Source: Devosia epidermidihirudinis (lineage in GTDB: Bacteria > Pseudomonadota > Alphaproteobacteria > Rhizobiales > Devosiaceae). From it: a stretch of DNA of 64,000 nucleotides. The DNA is taken from assembly GCF_000971295.1 (NCBI RefSeq), contig NZ_LANJ01000011.1, forward strand, positions 434,001 through 498,000, in the 5' to 3' direction. Position 1 is the first letter of the stretch. Each line of letters starts with the position of its first letter. Under the pieces are notes generated by a model, which was not told where the DNA came from, searched no databases, and was given only the letters and a program-made list of their open reading frames with translations. This document shows positions 8,272 to 16,660 of this stretch, in pieces. Made by a program: the position numbers and the translations under genes.

Positions 8272-8463
8272 GCTCCCAACGCCCTTCGCACTCGCCCCGC
8301 AAATCACCGGGGTACTCTACAAGATCGTCATACTGTGGCCGATTCAGTGGCAAAAGTTAAGAAGATGTTGCGATTTTGTTTTTACCCCGCGCAACAGCCC
8401 GTTGCGGCTTCGGCAAGCAATTGCTAGGCCCAGCCAACCCCCGGCAGAAATGGAGAAAATAAC

Positions 8464-8880
8464 GTGAAGTATCTGCACACCATGGTTCGCGTGACAGACG
8501 TGGATGCGAGTCTCAAATTCTACTGTGAGGGTCTTGGGCTTGAAGAAGTTCGCCGCAGCGAGAATGAAAAAGGCCGCTATACGCTGATCTTTCTGCGCGC
8601 TCCCGGTGATTCTGGCGGCGAAGTCGAGCTGACTTACAACTGGGATCCCGAGGAATATACCGGCGGCCGCAATTTCGGTCACCTGGCCTACCGCGTCGAC
8701 GACATCTATGCCCTTTGCCAGCATCTGTCCGACCTCGGCATCACCATCAATCGCCCGCCGCGCGATGGCCGCATGGCCTTTGTGCGCTCGCCAGATGGTG
8801 TTTCGGTCGAACTGATTCAGGACGGCACCCTGCCCCCGGCAGAGCCTTGGTTGTCCATGCCAAACACCGGCAAGTGGTAA
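8464..8880 (+). CDS. gloA: lactoylglutathione lyase (glyoxalase I)
   Basis: 138 residues. It converts the hemithioacetal of methylglyoxal and glutathione to S-lactoylglutathione in the cytoplasm. The four metal ligands of the bacterial nickel enzyme are visible: His5, Glu55 (GGEVELTYNW), His73 (NFGHLAYRV) and Glu116 (GVSVELIQ). The length matches the short Ni-type family. The start is GTG with GGAGA eight bases upstream. It stands alone between the divergent cold-shock gene and the M15 lipoprotein. Confidence 0.95.
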   Translation: MKYLHTMVRVTDVDASLKFYCEGLGLEEVRRSENEKGRYTLIFLRAPGDSGGEVELTYNWDPEEYTGGRNFGHLAYRVDDIYALCQHLSDLGITINRPPRDGRMAFVRSPDGVSVELIQDGTLPPAEPWLSMPNTGKW

Positions 8881-9030
8881 CAGACTGATTCACCACCCCT
8901 CGGGTGCGTTAACACACTGCTAACCGTCGCGCTTAGCGCGCGGTTAGCGAAACCGATCGTATTTTAGCGACTTCACAGTACCGATCATTGCCTGTTGCAA
9001 GAATGCAACCGCAGGTCTGGGGAAGTTGCC

Positions 9031-9507
9031 ATGAAGACCATCACCCGTTCCATTGCCACTGCGCTTGCCTGCGCCCTCACCCTGGGCGCCTGCATGCCCA
9101 TGGCCATGTTCGCCAGCTCGAGCGGCGCCGGTTATGCCGGCAAGCGCAATGACTGGGGCACGATCGTCGCCAGCAATGATGTGAATGCGTTTTGCATCAC
9201 CCCCAAACTGCGATTCCTGATCTGGGAATTCGAAGGTCAGTTCGGCAAGAAGGTCGTGATGCATTCCGGCTATCGCGATGAGCAGCACAACTCGGCTTCT
9301 GGCGGCGCAGACAACTCCTATCACAAGCGCTGCATGGCCGCGGACATCTACATTCCCGGGATCGACAAGCAGCAGCTGATCAATTTTGCCATGCGGAACA
9401 GCAGCGTAGGCGGATTGGGCTGTTATCCCGGCCGTCCCTTTATCCACGTGGACGTCCGAGACCGCCCAAAAGGCTACAATCGTCCGGTCACTTTCTCAGG
9501 CTGTTGA
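9031..9507 (+). CDS. M15-type peptidase lipoprotein
   Basis: 158 residues. The signal peptide ends with the lipobox TLGAC (Cys21). The catalytic part carries the zinc ligands of the M15/DUF882 fold: His98 and Asp105 (SYHKRCMAAD) and His139 (PFIHVDV), plus HSGYRDEQHN before them. These proteins resemble D-Ala-D-Ala carboxypeptidases and probably act on peptidoglycan in the periplasm. ATG 9031 has GGGGAAG six bases upstream; an upstream in-frame TTG would break the signal peptide. It precedes the tRNA-Glu pair. Confidence 0.85.
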   Translation: MKTITRSIATALACALTLGACMPMAMFASSSGAGYAGKRNDWGTIVASNDVNAFCITPKLRFLIWEFEGQFGKKVVMHSGYRDEQHNSASGGADNSYHKRCMAADIYIPGIDKQQLINFAMRNSSVGGLGCYPGRPFIHVDVRDRPKGYNRPVTFSGC

Positions 9508-9580
9508 AAAAAGTCCTTTAGTTTCACACAAATGGGTTGCGCATCACGAAAGGCCCCCTTATACGACACCCAGCGCTTAG

Positions 9581-9655
9581 GCGCCCTTCGTCTATCGGTC
9601 AGGACGCCACCCTTTCACGGTGGAGAGAGGGGTTCGATTCCCCTAGGGCGTACCA
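9581..9655 (+). tRNA. tRNA-Glu (anticodon UUC)
   Basis: Acceptor stem GCGCCCT pairs with AGGGCGT, the anticodon stem CCACC/GGTGG encloses loop CTTTCAC with anticodon TTC (9614-9616), the T-loop is TTCGATT, and CCA is encoded at the 3' end. Confidence 0.97.
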
Positions 9656-9761
9656 TTCCTTCTTCTTGGAATGGCACAAGGTAACCGCTACAAAGGCTCT
9701 CGGCGCATAGCGCCAATCGGCCTAAAGTAGCCCTACTTTGTAACGCCAATGAACTTGAGAT

Positions 9762-9836
9762 GCGCCCATCGTCTATCGGTCAGGACGGCACCCTCTCACG
9801 GTGCAGAGCGGGGTTCGATTCCCCGTGGGCGTACCA
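9762..9836 (+). tRNA. tRNA-Glu (anticodon CUC)
   Basis: Acceptor stem GCGCCCA pairs with TGGGCGT, anticodon loop CTCTCAC has anticodon CTC (9795-9797), the T-loop is TTCGATT, and CCA is encoded. It differs from the upstream tRNA-Glu at few positions and lies 106 bases after it, a likely tandem duplication that gained a second isoacceptor. Confidence 0.96.
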
Positions 9837-9915
9837 AGTCCTCCCCCCTTCCCTAGTTTTACATTTTTCGTGCGACACCTTGGTGACCAGGTTTGGTTTC
9901 CAGATGGGTCGCAAT

Positions 9916-10008
9916 GATTCGTTGGAATCAGCGATTCGATTCGCTGATTCGTCGCTGACGGAAAAATCTGCTGATTCGACGAATTATTTTTGGGTTCGGC
10001 GATGATTC
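9916..10008. other. cluster of seven GANTC sites with a palindrome
   Basis: GANTC occurs at 9916, 9925, 9933, 9938, 9946, 9973 and 10004, seven in 93 bases. A 9-base inverted repeat AATCAGCGA/TCGCTGATT (9926-9949, 6-base loop) lies inside. GANTC is the target of the cell-cycle methyltransferase CcrM in alphaproteobacteria. No gene is seen here. Confidence 0.6.
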
Positions 10009-10066
10009 TGAGTGCGCCTCGCGATTTATCGCGCGCCCCGGCATCCCCATTCCTCCCTCACCACCG

Positions 10067-10149
10067 CGCTGCCCTCTGACTTGATCCGAGGGCCACTTGC
10101 CGCTTGTGCCGTGCGGAGAGTGACCCTCGGATCAAGTCAGAGGGAAGCG
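10067..10149. repeat. palindromic repeat, family A
   Basis: Two inverted arms built on ACTTGATCCGAGGG and its complement, flanked by CGCTGCCC-like and GGGAAGCG-like ends, with a spacer of about 35 bases containing CGCTTGTGCCG. Other copies are at 10394, 18559, 34370, 44171 (half) and 56765. Confidence 0.85.
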
Positions 10150-10190
10150 ACGCTGGGCGGGATAGGGAGGGGATGGGTGGCGGGGCCCGG

Positions 10191-10279
10191 AGACCTCATG
10201 GTGAGCTTGTCGAACCATGTGGGCGGGCTTGTAGATCGTGCCACGACCTCGTCCTTCGACGGGCTCAGGATGCGGTCTG
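10191..10279. repeat. palindromic repeat, family C
   Basis: Arms AGACCTCATGGTGAGCTTG(TCGAACCA) and (CCTTCGACGGG)CTCAGGATG.GGTCT face each other across a spacer of about 40 bases. Other copies are at 10518 and 60352. Confidence 0.8.
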
Positions 10280-10393
10280 TTGGGGGCGCGATACTCAATC
10301 GCCCCATTCCTCCCAGCACGGCTACTGTGCAACCGCCTCAGCGAACACATCACCACGCCTCCTCTTCCCCCAAATCCCTCCCCCCGCCACCGA

Positions 10394-10474
10394 GCTGCCC
10401 TCGGACTTGATCCGAGGGCCATTGCCCGCTTGTGCCGAATTGAGAGTGGCCCTCGGATCAAGTCCGAGGGCAGC
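10394..10474. repeat. palindromic repeat, family A
   Basis: Best-preserved copy: GCTGCCCTCGGACTTGATCC at the left, its inverse complement at the right, and a 40-base spacer with CCCGCTTGTGCCG. Confidence 0.88.
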
Positions 10475-10517
10475 GACGGTGGTTTAGGTAAATGGTGCAA
10501 AGGGGAACAAGGCTCAA

Positions 10518-10605
10518 AGACCTCATGGTGAGCCTGTCGAACCACGGAGTCGGGCGCGCAGCCAGTTCCACGACCTCGTCCTTCGAAGGGCTCAGGATGA
10601 GGTCT
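10518..10605. repeat. palindromic repeat, family C
   Basis: Same arms as the copy at 10191 (AGACCTCATGGTGAGC and GCTCAGGATGAGGTCT), spacer diverged. It lies between cspA and family A repeats in a 900-base stretch without genes. Confidence 0.82.
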
Positions 10606-10649
10606 ATGGGAATATGGCGCTTGTCGCCTCGCCACTCCCCCCCAAAAAC

Positions 10650-10722
10650 AAAAAAAGCCCGAACCATGTTTGAGCTTTCATCGGGCAACAAAAAAGCCGC
10701 CGCGTTTTCAACGTCGCGGCAG
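10650..10722 (-). terminator. two tandem intrinsic terminators after cspA
   Basis: Read on the minus strand: hairpin GCCGCG/CGCGGC (10696-10720) followed by six T, then hairpin GCCCGA/TCGGGC (10657-10686) followed by seven T. They lie 50-120 bases downstream of the cspA stop. Confidence 0.85.
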
Positions 10723-10773
10723 CTTCTCTAGACCTGCTCCTGCTGTGGCAGAAGCATTATGCGCGTCTGCTAA

Positions 10774-10983
10774 CTAGAGCAGAGTCAAATTCGTTGCCGA
10801 TTCCTTGCCGTCACGGCCGGTCTCGAGCTCGTAGGTGACCTTGTCGCCTTCATACAGGCCCTGCAGGCCCGAACGCTGAACAGCGGAAATGTGGACGAAT
10901 GCGTCCTTGCCGCCAGACTCAGGCGAAATAAAGCCAAAGCCCTTGGTGGTGTTGAAGAACTTAACGGTGCCAGTAGTGGCCAT
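10774..10983 (-). CDS. cspA: CspA-family cold-shock protein
   Basis: 69 residues, a single cold-shock domain with RNP1 KGFGFI and RNP2 AFVHI. It binds single-stranded RNA and melts secondary structure. I chose the ATG at 10983 because MATTGTVKFF is the usual start; the open frame continues 22 residues upstream without family likeness. There is a leader of more than 100 bases, and TTGACA occurs on the minus strand near 11094, consistent with the long untranslated leaders of cold-shock genes. Followed by two tandem terminators. Confidence 0.93.
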   Translation of the reverse strand: MATTGTVKFFNTTKGFGFISPESGGKDAFVHISAVQRSGLQGLYEGDKVTYELETGRDGKESATNLTLL

Positions 10984-11222
10984 GTGTGTCGATCTGCCAT
11001 TTAGAGCCCGACGACAATAGCGACCGGGCAGATTCTCCTTCGGCAACATACCGAAGGGGTGCGAGACATTGTCAAATTAAGAGACAAATGTCAAACGCGC
11101 CAATAGTCACTGCGATGTAGCGTGCGAAAATAACTTGCAGCTTGGCAATGAAACCGCTTCACAAGCGCAATCTCTACTAGCTGTGTCGAGCATTACGGCA
11201 GTCGCGGCAAGTGCATTTCGCC

Positions 11223-12038
11223 TCAGGCGAAGGCCCGAGCATGCACATGATGGCGGCCAATCGGGATGATCATCGGCGTGTCGGACACCGGATCGATCAC
11301 GACTCGCGACGCCATGCCGAAGACATCGGCGACAACGGCCTCCGTCATCACCTCGGCAGGCCGCCCCTCCGCCACCAGTCGTCCAGCCTTCATGGCCACG
11401 ATGTGGTCGGCGTAGCGGCAAGCCAGATTGAGATCATGCAGCACCACCGCGACGGTGCGGCCACTGTTCTTGACCAGATCGGTCAGCAGATCGAGCACCT
11501 CGACCTGGTGGTTGATGTCGAGAAAGGTGGTCGGCTCGTCGAGCAGCAGCAAGTCAGTCTGCTGCGCCAGGGCCATGGCGATCCATACGCGCTGGCGCTG
11601 ACCGCCGGAAAGCTCGTCGACCGGACGGTCGGCCAGCTCCAGCGTGTCGGTGGCGCGCAGGGCCTCGGCAACCGCGGCGTCGTCTTCGGGCGTCCAGCGG
11701 CGGAACCATCCCTGATGGGGGTAACGCCCCCGCCCGACCAGATCGGCCACCACAATGGCGTCTGGGGCGATGGGAGACTGCGGCAGCACGCCGAGCACAG
11801 TCGCCACGTCTCGCGTCGACATGGTGTGGATGGGCTTGCCATCGAGATAAACTGCGCCCTTGGTCGGCGACAGAAGGCGCGCGAGGCCACGAAGCACGGT
11901 GGACTTACCGCAGGCATTGGCGCCAACGATGACGGTGAGCTTGCCGGGCGGGATGGTCAGGTTGAGATCACTGACGACCTTGCGGTCGCCATACCCAAGG
12001 TCCATGCCGGCGGCGAGTAGCTGATGGTCAACGCTCAT
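11223..12038 (-). CDS. siderophore ABC transporter, ATP-binding protein
   Basis: 271 residues of the FecE/FepC type. Walker A is GANACGKST (residues 38-46; Ala replaces the usual Asn-Gly), the signature is LSGGQRQR, Walker B LLLLDEPT, and the H-loop VVLHDLN. It powers uptake of ferric siderophore through the two permeases encoded just upstream. Gene order on the minus strand is binding protein, permease, permease, ATPase, with a 9-base gap before this gene and AGGAG upstream of its ATG. Control by iron is expected through the box at 15144. Confidence 0.92.
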   Translation of the reverse strand: MSVDHQLLAAGMDLGYGDRKVVSDLNLTIPPGKLTVIVGANACGKSTVLRGLARLLSPTKGAVYLDGKPIHTMSTRDVATVLGVLPQSPIAPDAIVVADLVGRGRYPHQGWFRRWTPEDDAAVAEALRATDTLELADRPVDELSGGQRQRVWIAMALAQQTDLLLLDEPTTFLDINHQVEVLDLLTDLVKNSGRTVAVVLHDLNLACRYADHIVAMKAGRLVAEGRPAEVMTEAVVADVFGMASRVVIDPVSDTPMIIPIGRHHVHARAFA

Positions 12039-12047
12039 GGAGCACTC

Positions 12048-13100
12048 CTAATTCACGCGCCCTGCCCGATTGGAGGCAATGAGCAACCACAGCAGGAACA
12101 GCGCGCCGAACACGCCGGTAACGACGCCGACGGGCAATTGAACGGACGGCAAGGCATGTTGGGCCACAAGGTCTGAGCCAAGCATGACCAACGCGCCAAC
12201 CAGCCCCGCCTGCACAAAGCCCTTGCCGCTGCCCGCCAACAGGCTGCGCGCAATGGGACCGGCGACAAAGGCAACGAAGGTTACCGGGCCAACTGCAGCC
12301 GTGGCGAAGGCGGCATAGGCGACGCCCGCCACGATCAGGCCAAGACGGGTGAATTCCACGCGAGCACCGAGTGCTGTGGCCGTGTCGTCGCCCAATTGCA
12401 GCGCATCGAGGCCACGCACCAGCGCGACGGTGACTGGGACCAGTACAACCAGAGCAATAGCCAGCGGGGCGATGTCCGCAACGCGGGCAGCGTTCAGGCT
12501 GCCGACGAGCCAGGCCATGGCCTGCTGCACCTCAAACAGGCGCGCACGGGTAAACAGGAACGACATGATCGCCGCCATGATGGCGGACATGCCGATGCCG
12601 ATCAGCACCACGCGATAGGGCGTCACGCCATCGCGCCAGGCCAGCGCATAGATCAGCACAGCCGTCAGGATGGCGCCCATGAATGCGCCGAACGACACGA
12701 CGATGCCGGACATGCCCAGCACAATGATGCAGAACACCGCCGACGCGCTGGCTCCATGCGAAATTCCGATAATGTCGGGACTTGCCAATGGGTTACGCAG
12801 AAGCATTTGGAAAATGATTCCGGAGAGCCCAAAGGAGATTCCGGTGAGGACCGCCAGGGTTGCACGCGGCAGGCGCACGTTGAGAACGATGAAGTCCACG
12901 CCCTTGTTCACGTCTCCTGTGAACGGCGAGAGCAGCGAGCGCACCACGCCAGCGGGCTCGACGTGATAATCGCCCAGATACAGCGCCAGAGCGAAGGTGA
13001 GCACCAGCAGCGCCACCAGGCTGGCCGTGACCGTGTAGCGGCGGGACGCAAGGTTGCGGCGGATGGTCTGGACTTTGGTTGTTGCGTCGATGCTGGCCAT
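12048..13100 (-). CDS. siderophore ABC transporter permease (FecCD family), second
   Basis: 350 residues with about nine or ten membrane helices. FecCD motifs are visible: RLPRATLAVLTGISFGLSG, LLRNPLASPDIIGISHGA and TFVAFVAGPIARSL. The ATG shares its A with the TGA stop of the other permease gene (base 13100), a coupling that ensures equal subunit amounts. The open frame extends far upstream inside the other permease gene, but there it is only an overlap in another frame. It forms a heterodimeric channel with that permease. Confidence 0.92.
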   Translation of the reverse strand: MASIDATTKVQTIRRNLASRRYTVTASLVALLVLTFALALYLGDYHVEPAGVVRSLLSPFTGDVNKGVDFIVLNVRLPRATLAVLTGISFGLSGIIFQMLLRNPLASPDIIGISHGASASAVFCIIVLGMSGIVVSFGAFMGAILTAVLIYALAWRDGVTPYRVVLIGIGMSAIMAAIMSFLFTRARLFEVQQAMAWLVGSLNAARVADIAPLAIALVVLVPVTVALVRGLDALQLGDDTATALGARVEFTRLGLIVAGVAYAAFATAAVGPVTFVAFVAGPIARSLLAGSGKGFVQAGLVGALVMLGSDLVAQHALPSVQLPVGVVTGVFGALFLLWLLIASNRAGRVN

Positions 13101-14131
13101 CAGAGCGACGCCAGCTTGCGGCGGCGCACCAGCGCGATGAAGAACGGGGCGCCGACAAAGGCGGTGACAATGCCCACCTGCACTTCGCCCGGCGGCGAGA
13201 TCACGCGGCCAATGACGTCTGCGCCGAGCAACAGAATGGGAGCCATCAGCATGGAATATGGCAGGATCCAGCGATAGTTCGGCCCGGTAATGGCGCGCGC
13301 CACATGCGGCACCGTAAGGCCGACAAAGGCGATGGGGCCAGCAGCGGCAGTAGATGCGCCAGCCAGAATGACGGCGGCCAGCCCGGCAATGGCCCGGGAA
13401 CGGCCGACATTCTGGCCCAGCGAGCGCGCCACATCCTCGCCCATGGACAGACCATCGAGCATCCGGCCTGTGACCAGCGCCAGCACAATGCCGACGGCGA
13501 GGAACGGGGCGACCTGAATCACAATCTCCATGCCCCGACCTGCCAACGAGCCGACCTGCCAAAAGCGCACCTCATCAAGCGTGCGGGGGCTGGTGAGCAG
13601 AATGGCGCTGACCACAGATTGCAGCGCGGCAGTCATCGCTGCCCCCGCGAGCGCCAGCTTGATTGGCGTGGCGCCTTCGCGGCCGAGCGAAGCAATGGAG
13701 TAGACCACCAGCATGGCCACGGCAGCGCCGATAAAGGCCAGCCAAACGTACATGCTGAGCTGGGTGATGCCGAGCACGGCCACCCCCAGCACGATGAACA
13801 GCGCCGCTCCAGCGTGGATGCCGAGAATCGATGGATCGGCCAGCGGGTTGCGCGTCGCGCCCTGCAGCACTGCACCGGCAAGGCCCAGCGCGGCGCCGAC
13901 CAACAGGCCGACAATGGTGCGTGGCAGGCGCAGATCCCAGATGATGCGGTGATCGGTGGATTGCGGATCGAAGGCGGTCAGCGCGGCCCACACGGTTTCC
14001 AGCGTAATGGGGCGCGCCCCTTGCGTGATCGAGAAGAACGCAATGGCGACCACCAGAACTGCAAGACCGAGGAGGCCGAGCGCGAGCGCGGCCTCCCGTT
14101 GTTTTCCCGAACGCGGCGCAGTCGTCGCCAT
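13100..14131 (-). CDS. siderophore ABC transporter permease (FecCD family), first
   Basis: 343 residues, multi-pass. FecCD motifs are RLPRTIVGLLVGAALGLAG, QGATRNPLADPSILGIHAGA and IAFVGLTVPHVARAI. I chose ATG 14131, two bases after the stop of the binding-protein gene; the open frame upstream of it lies within that gene. It is coupled to the next permease by a one-base stop/start overlap. Confidence 0.92.
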   Translation of the reverse strand: MATTAPRSGKQREAALALGLLGLAVLVVAIAFFSITQGARPITLETVWAALTAFDPQSTDHRIIWDLRLPRTIVGLLVGAALGLAGAVLQGATRNPLADPSILGIHAGAALFIVLGVAVLGITQLSMYVWLAFIGAAVAMLVVYSIASLGREGATPIKLALAGAAMTAALQSVVSAILLTSPRTLDEVRFWQVGSLAGRGMEIVIQVAPFLAVGIVLALVTGRMLDGLSMGEDVARSLGQNVGRSRAIAGLAAVILAGASTAAAGPIAFVGLTVPHVARAITGPNYRWILPYSMLMAPILLLGADVIGRVISPPGEVQVGIVTAFVGAPFFIALVRRRKLASL

Positions 14132-14133
14132 CG

Positions 14134-15096
14134 CTATTCCGTCAGGTTCTCGTCGGCGGCGTTGATTGCCGTCGTCAGCTTTTCCAGCTCGGAGGCATAG
14201 GCGCCATAATTGCGCAGCCAATAGGCTGGCCAATCGGTGACGGCGCCAGCAGCCGCGGCCTTCAGTGTGGTCCAGGTCGGCTGCGCCAGGGCAGTCTTCA
14301 TGGTGGCTTCAGCGCGGTTATCGACCAGGATCAGGTCGGTCTGGTACTTGTCGGCGTTTTCCCAGCTGAGATTTTCGAAATAGCCGTGCTCGTCCACATT
14401 GTCGGGGGTGATGACGTTGAGGCCCCAGGTCTTGAAATCGGTCAGCTCGGAGCTGCCGACGGGGGTCGCGACATAGAGGCCGTCATTGCCGGCCCATACG
14501 GCCAGTGCGGTGAGATTTGGCTTGGCCTTGTTGGCGGCGATGAAGCCGTCGCGGGCAGTTTCGAAGCGTGCCTTTTCGGCAGCAATGTTCGGCTCGCTCA
14601 GATCAGCACCAAGGCCAGCGGCCAGGCCTTCATAACCCTCGATGATTTCGATGATCGACTCGCCGACGGTAACGCCGGTGATGGGGGCAAGCGACCGCAG
14701 CGGGCTTTCGGCGCCTGTCAGGTCGTTGCCGCCGCTCCATTCCTTGGACACGGGCCAGTATTCGGCGATGATCACGTCAGGCTGCAGCGCTGCCGCCTTT
14801 TCGATGTCGACCTCGCCCCAGGCCTGCCCGATGATTTCGATGCCGGTGAGATCAAGCCCCTGCAATGCCTTGGCTTCCGAAACCGGGCTATCGGCATAGA
14901 TGCCGACCGGGCGGATACCCAGCGGGATCAGGCCTGCCGCCGCGTCCTGGCTGGCGATGATGCGGCTGGGCACTTCGTCCAGCGTCACCGTCTGGCCGGT
15001 GCTATCGGTAAAGCTCCACTGCGCGGCAAAAGCCAGCGTGGGGGCGGCGACCATAAGGGTGGCAACGGAAAGCGGAAGGAGTGTCTTGAGGATCAT
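14134..15096 (-). CDS. siderophore ABC transporter substrate-binding protein
   Basis: 320 residues: signal peptide ending near AFA-AQ (about residue 24), then a class III binding-protein fold with SRIIASQDAAAGLIPLGIRPVGIY and DIEKAAALQPDVIIAEYW, the typical first-lobe motif. There is no lipobox, so it is probably a free periplasmic protein. First gene of the four-gene importer; AGGTGAGA precedes the start. An iron box lies 48 bases upstream. The siderophore type cannot be told from sequence. Confidence 0.9.
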   Translation of the reverse strand: MILKTLLPLSVATLMVAAPTLAFAAQWSFTDSTGQTVTLDEVPSRIIASQDAAAGLIPLGIRPVGIYADSPVSEAKALQGLDLTGIEIIGQAWGEVDIEKAAALQPDVIIAEYWPVSKEWSGGNDLTGAESPLRSLAPITGVTVGESIIEIIEGYEGLAAGLGADLSEPNIAAEKARFETARDGFIAANKAKPNLTALAVWAGNDGLYVATPVGSSELTDFKTWGLNVITPDNVDEHGYFENLSWENADKYQTDLILVDNRAEATMKTALAQPTWTTLKAAAAGAVTDWPAYWLRNYGAYASELEKLTTAINAADENLTE

Positions 15097-15143
15097 CGTA
15101 TCTCACCTGCGCGAAGTTTGCGGGTAAGTAACGATCGATAACA

Positions 15144-15158
15144 TGACGGGTCAAGTCA
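15144..15158 (-). promoter_or_regulatory. RirA-type iron-responsive operator
   Basis: TGACGGGTCAAGTCA fits TGA-N9-TCA, the iron-responsive operator bound by RirA in rhizobia. It lies 48 bases upstream of the binding-protein start. The same pattern occurs before the second siderophore-binding gene (22476). RirA itself is not in the window. Confidence 0.6.
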
Positions 15159-15222
15159 TGATATTCATTGTCGACGGAACAGATGTGGAGTGGAGCCTGT
15201 GCCCCACCCCAATTTCAGGCGA

Positions 15223-16458
15223 TTAAGCAGGCTTGCGATACTGATAGATGCCCACGTCGATGGAACCTTCAGTGAACCCGGCCTCGCAATAGCTCAGGTA
15301 GTAGACCCACTTGCGCTTGAAGTACTCGTCGTAGCCGAGCGGCGCAATAACGGGCCAGCGTTCAAGGAAGCGGTCGCGCCAGAGCTTGAGGGTCTTGGCG
15401 TAAGACAGGCGGAACGTGTCGACGTTTTCCAGCACGAGGCCATATTTTTCGCCGAACTCGCGCATCACCGTCTTGGTGAGCAACATGCCGCCGGGGAAAA
15501 TGTAGCGCTGGATGAAGTCCGGTCCGCTGCGATAGCCGTCAAAATCGGCCTCGTTGATGGTGATGGCCTGAATGGAGGCGGTGCCACCGGGCTTGAGGCG
15601 ATCATGGATGGTCTGGAAATAGCTTGGCCAGTTATCCTCGCCCACGGCCTCGATCATCTCGATGGAGCCAATGTGGTCGAACTGGCCTTCGGTGTGGCGA
15701 TAGTCTTCAAACACCAGCGTGGCGAGCTGATCCAGCCCCTGCCGCGCAAGGCGCTCCTGGCCAAACTTGAGCTGTTCGGCCGACAGGGTAATGCCGCGCA
15801 AACTGGCCTTGTAATCGCGGGCGATGGTTTCGGCGAAGCCGCCCCAGCCGCAGCCGATTTCCAGCACCGACGAGCCTTCCGTGACCCCCGCCATATCGGC
15901 GACGCGGCGGTACTTTGCCGCCTGAGCTTCCTCAAGGCTCTGATCGCCCGAGGTGAACAGCGCCGAGGAATAGGTCATCGAAGGGTCGAGCCACTCGCCG
16001 TAAAAATCGTTGCCGAGATCATAGTGCTCGGCGATGTTCTTTTTGGAGCCTTCGAGCGTGTTGCGGCGCGACAGGTGATAATGCAGGTCGCCGGCAGCCT
16101 TGCGGAAAAAGCCGGGATTGGCCTGCTCAAACATGTCGCGGTTTTGCAGGAAGAAGCGGAACAGCGCGGTCAGGTCGTCGACCTCGATATCGCCGTTCAT
16201 ATAGGCCGAGGCAAAGCCGACCGTGCCGCGCTGCATGGCTTCGGTCAGTACGCGGAAATTGTTGAGGCGCAACACGGCATGTTCGCCGGTCGCCGGGTTG
16301 CCTACGATGCGGGTGCGCCCATTGGGCAAAATAACCGTAACACCGCCATGCTTGGGTCTACCAAGAAGTGCGAACCCTACGCGCTCGACCACCCATGAGG
16401 CGAAACTCGTCCAAAGGGTTGTGCCCGCGCGCGAGTCTTCTACTGCTGTCTTCGTCAT
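15223..16458 (-). CDS. cfa: cyclopropane-fatty-acyl-phospholipid synthase
   Basis: 411 residues. It adds a methylene group from S-adenosylmethionine to unsaturated phospholipid acyl chains. Residues about 135-175 carry NIAEHYDLGNDFYGEWLD, the family hallmark; the SAM site is VLEIGCGWGGFAETIAR (about 195-211); SIEMIEAVGE and IQRYIFPGG follow. The length fits the family. The ATG is followed by a polar N-terminus without signal, as expected for a peripheral membrane enzyme. A 13-base inverted repeat begins ten bases upstream of the start and could fold over the ribosome site. Confidence 0.94.
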   Translation of the reverse strand: MTKTAVEDSRAGTTLWTSFASWVVERVGFALLGRPKHGGVTVILPNGRTRIVGNPATGEHAVLRLNNFRVLTEAMQRGTVGFASAYMNGDIEVDDLTALFRFFLQNRDMFEQANPGFFRKAAGDLHYHLSRRNTLEGSKKNIAEHYDLGNDFYGEWLDPSMTYSSALFTSGDQSLEEAQAAKYRRVADMAGVTEGSSVLEIGCGWGGFAETIARDYKASLRGITLSAEQLKFGQERLARQGLDQLATLVFEDYRHTEGQFDHIGSIEMIEAVGEDNWPSYFQTIHDRLKPGGTASIQAITINEADFDGYRSGPDFIQRYIFPGGMLLTKTVMREFGEKYGLVLENVDTFRLSYAKTLKLWRDRFLERWPVIAPLGYDEYFKRKWVYYLSYCEAGFTEGSIDVGIYQYRKPA

Positions 16459-16467
16459 CGGCCGCTA

Positions 16468-16593
16468 ATCCAACTATCGCTAGGAAGGCGGCAAATGAAG
16501 TCGCCTTGGTGTGTGCGTCGACTGCATACGAAAGCAACGCAAGCCTGGATCACCTGCGTGTGCCTGCAAATACTTTAGCCGCGATAGTTGGAT
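16468..16593. repeat. 13-base perfect inverted repeat upstream of cfa
   Basis: ATCCAACTATCGC at 16468-16480 and its exact complement at 16581-16593 bound a 100-base interior without a gene. It may be the ends of a small mobile element or a long hairpin in the cfa leader. Confidence 0.5.
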
Positions 16594-16660
16594 ATGCAAG
16601 CCACAGTTTAAGGCTCTGGCAGACACGACGATCCGGAGCCACACGGCCAGTAATCGCCTG

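Noticed and set aside
9581..9836. tRNA-Glu genes as an integration site for a genomic island
   Set aside because: No integrase gene and no repeated tRNA end downstream; the following DNA is repeats, then housekeeping genes.
10067..10605. Repeats as a CRISPR array
   Set aside because: Unit spacing is irregular, repeats are of two palindromic families, and no cas genes are present.
10012..10691. Several frames of 60-170 codons between the tRNA genes and cspA
   Set aside because: They run through palindromic repeats of families A and C, which produce similar peptides on both strands; no ribosome sites.
12396..14200. Long plus-strand frames opposite the siderophore permeases
   Set aside because: They are Arg/His/Gln-rich shadows of two clear FecCD genes.
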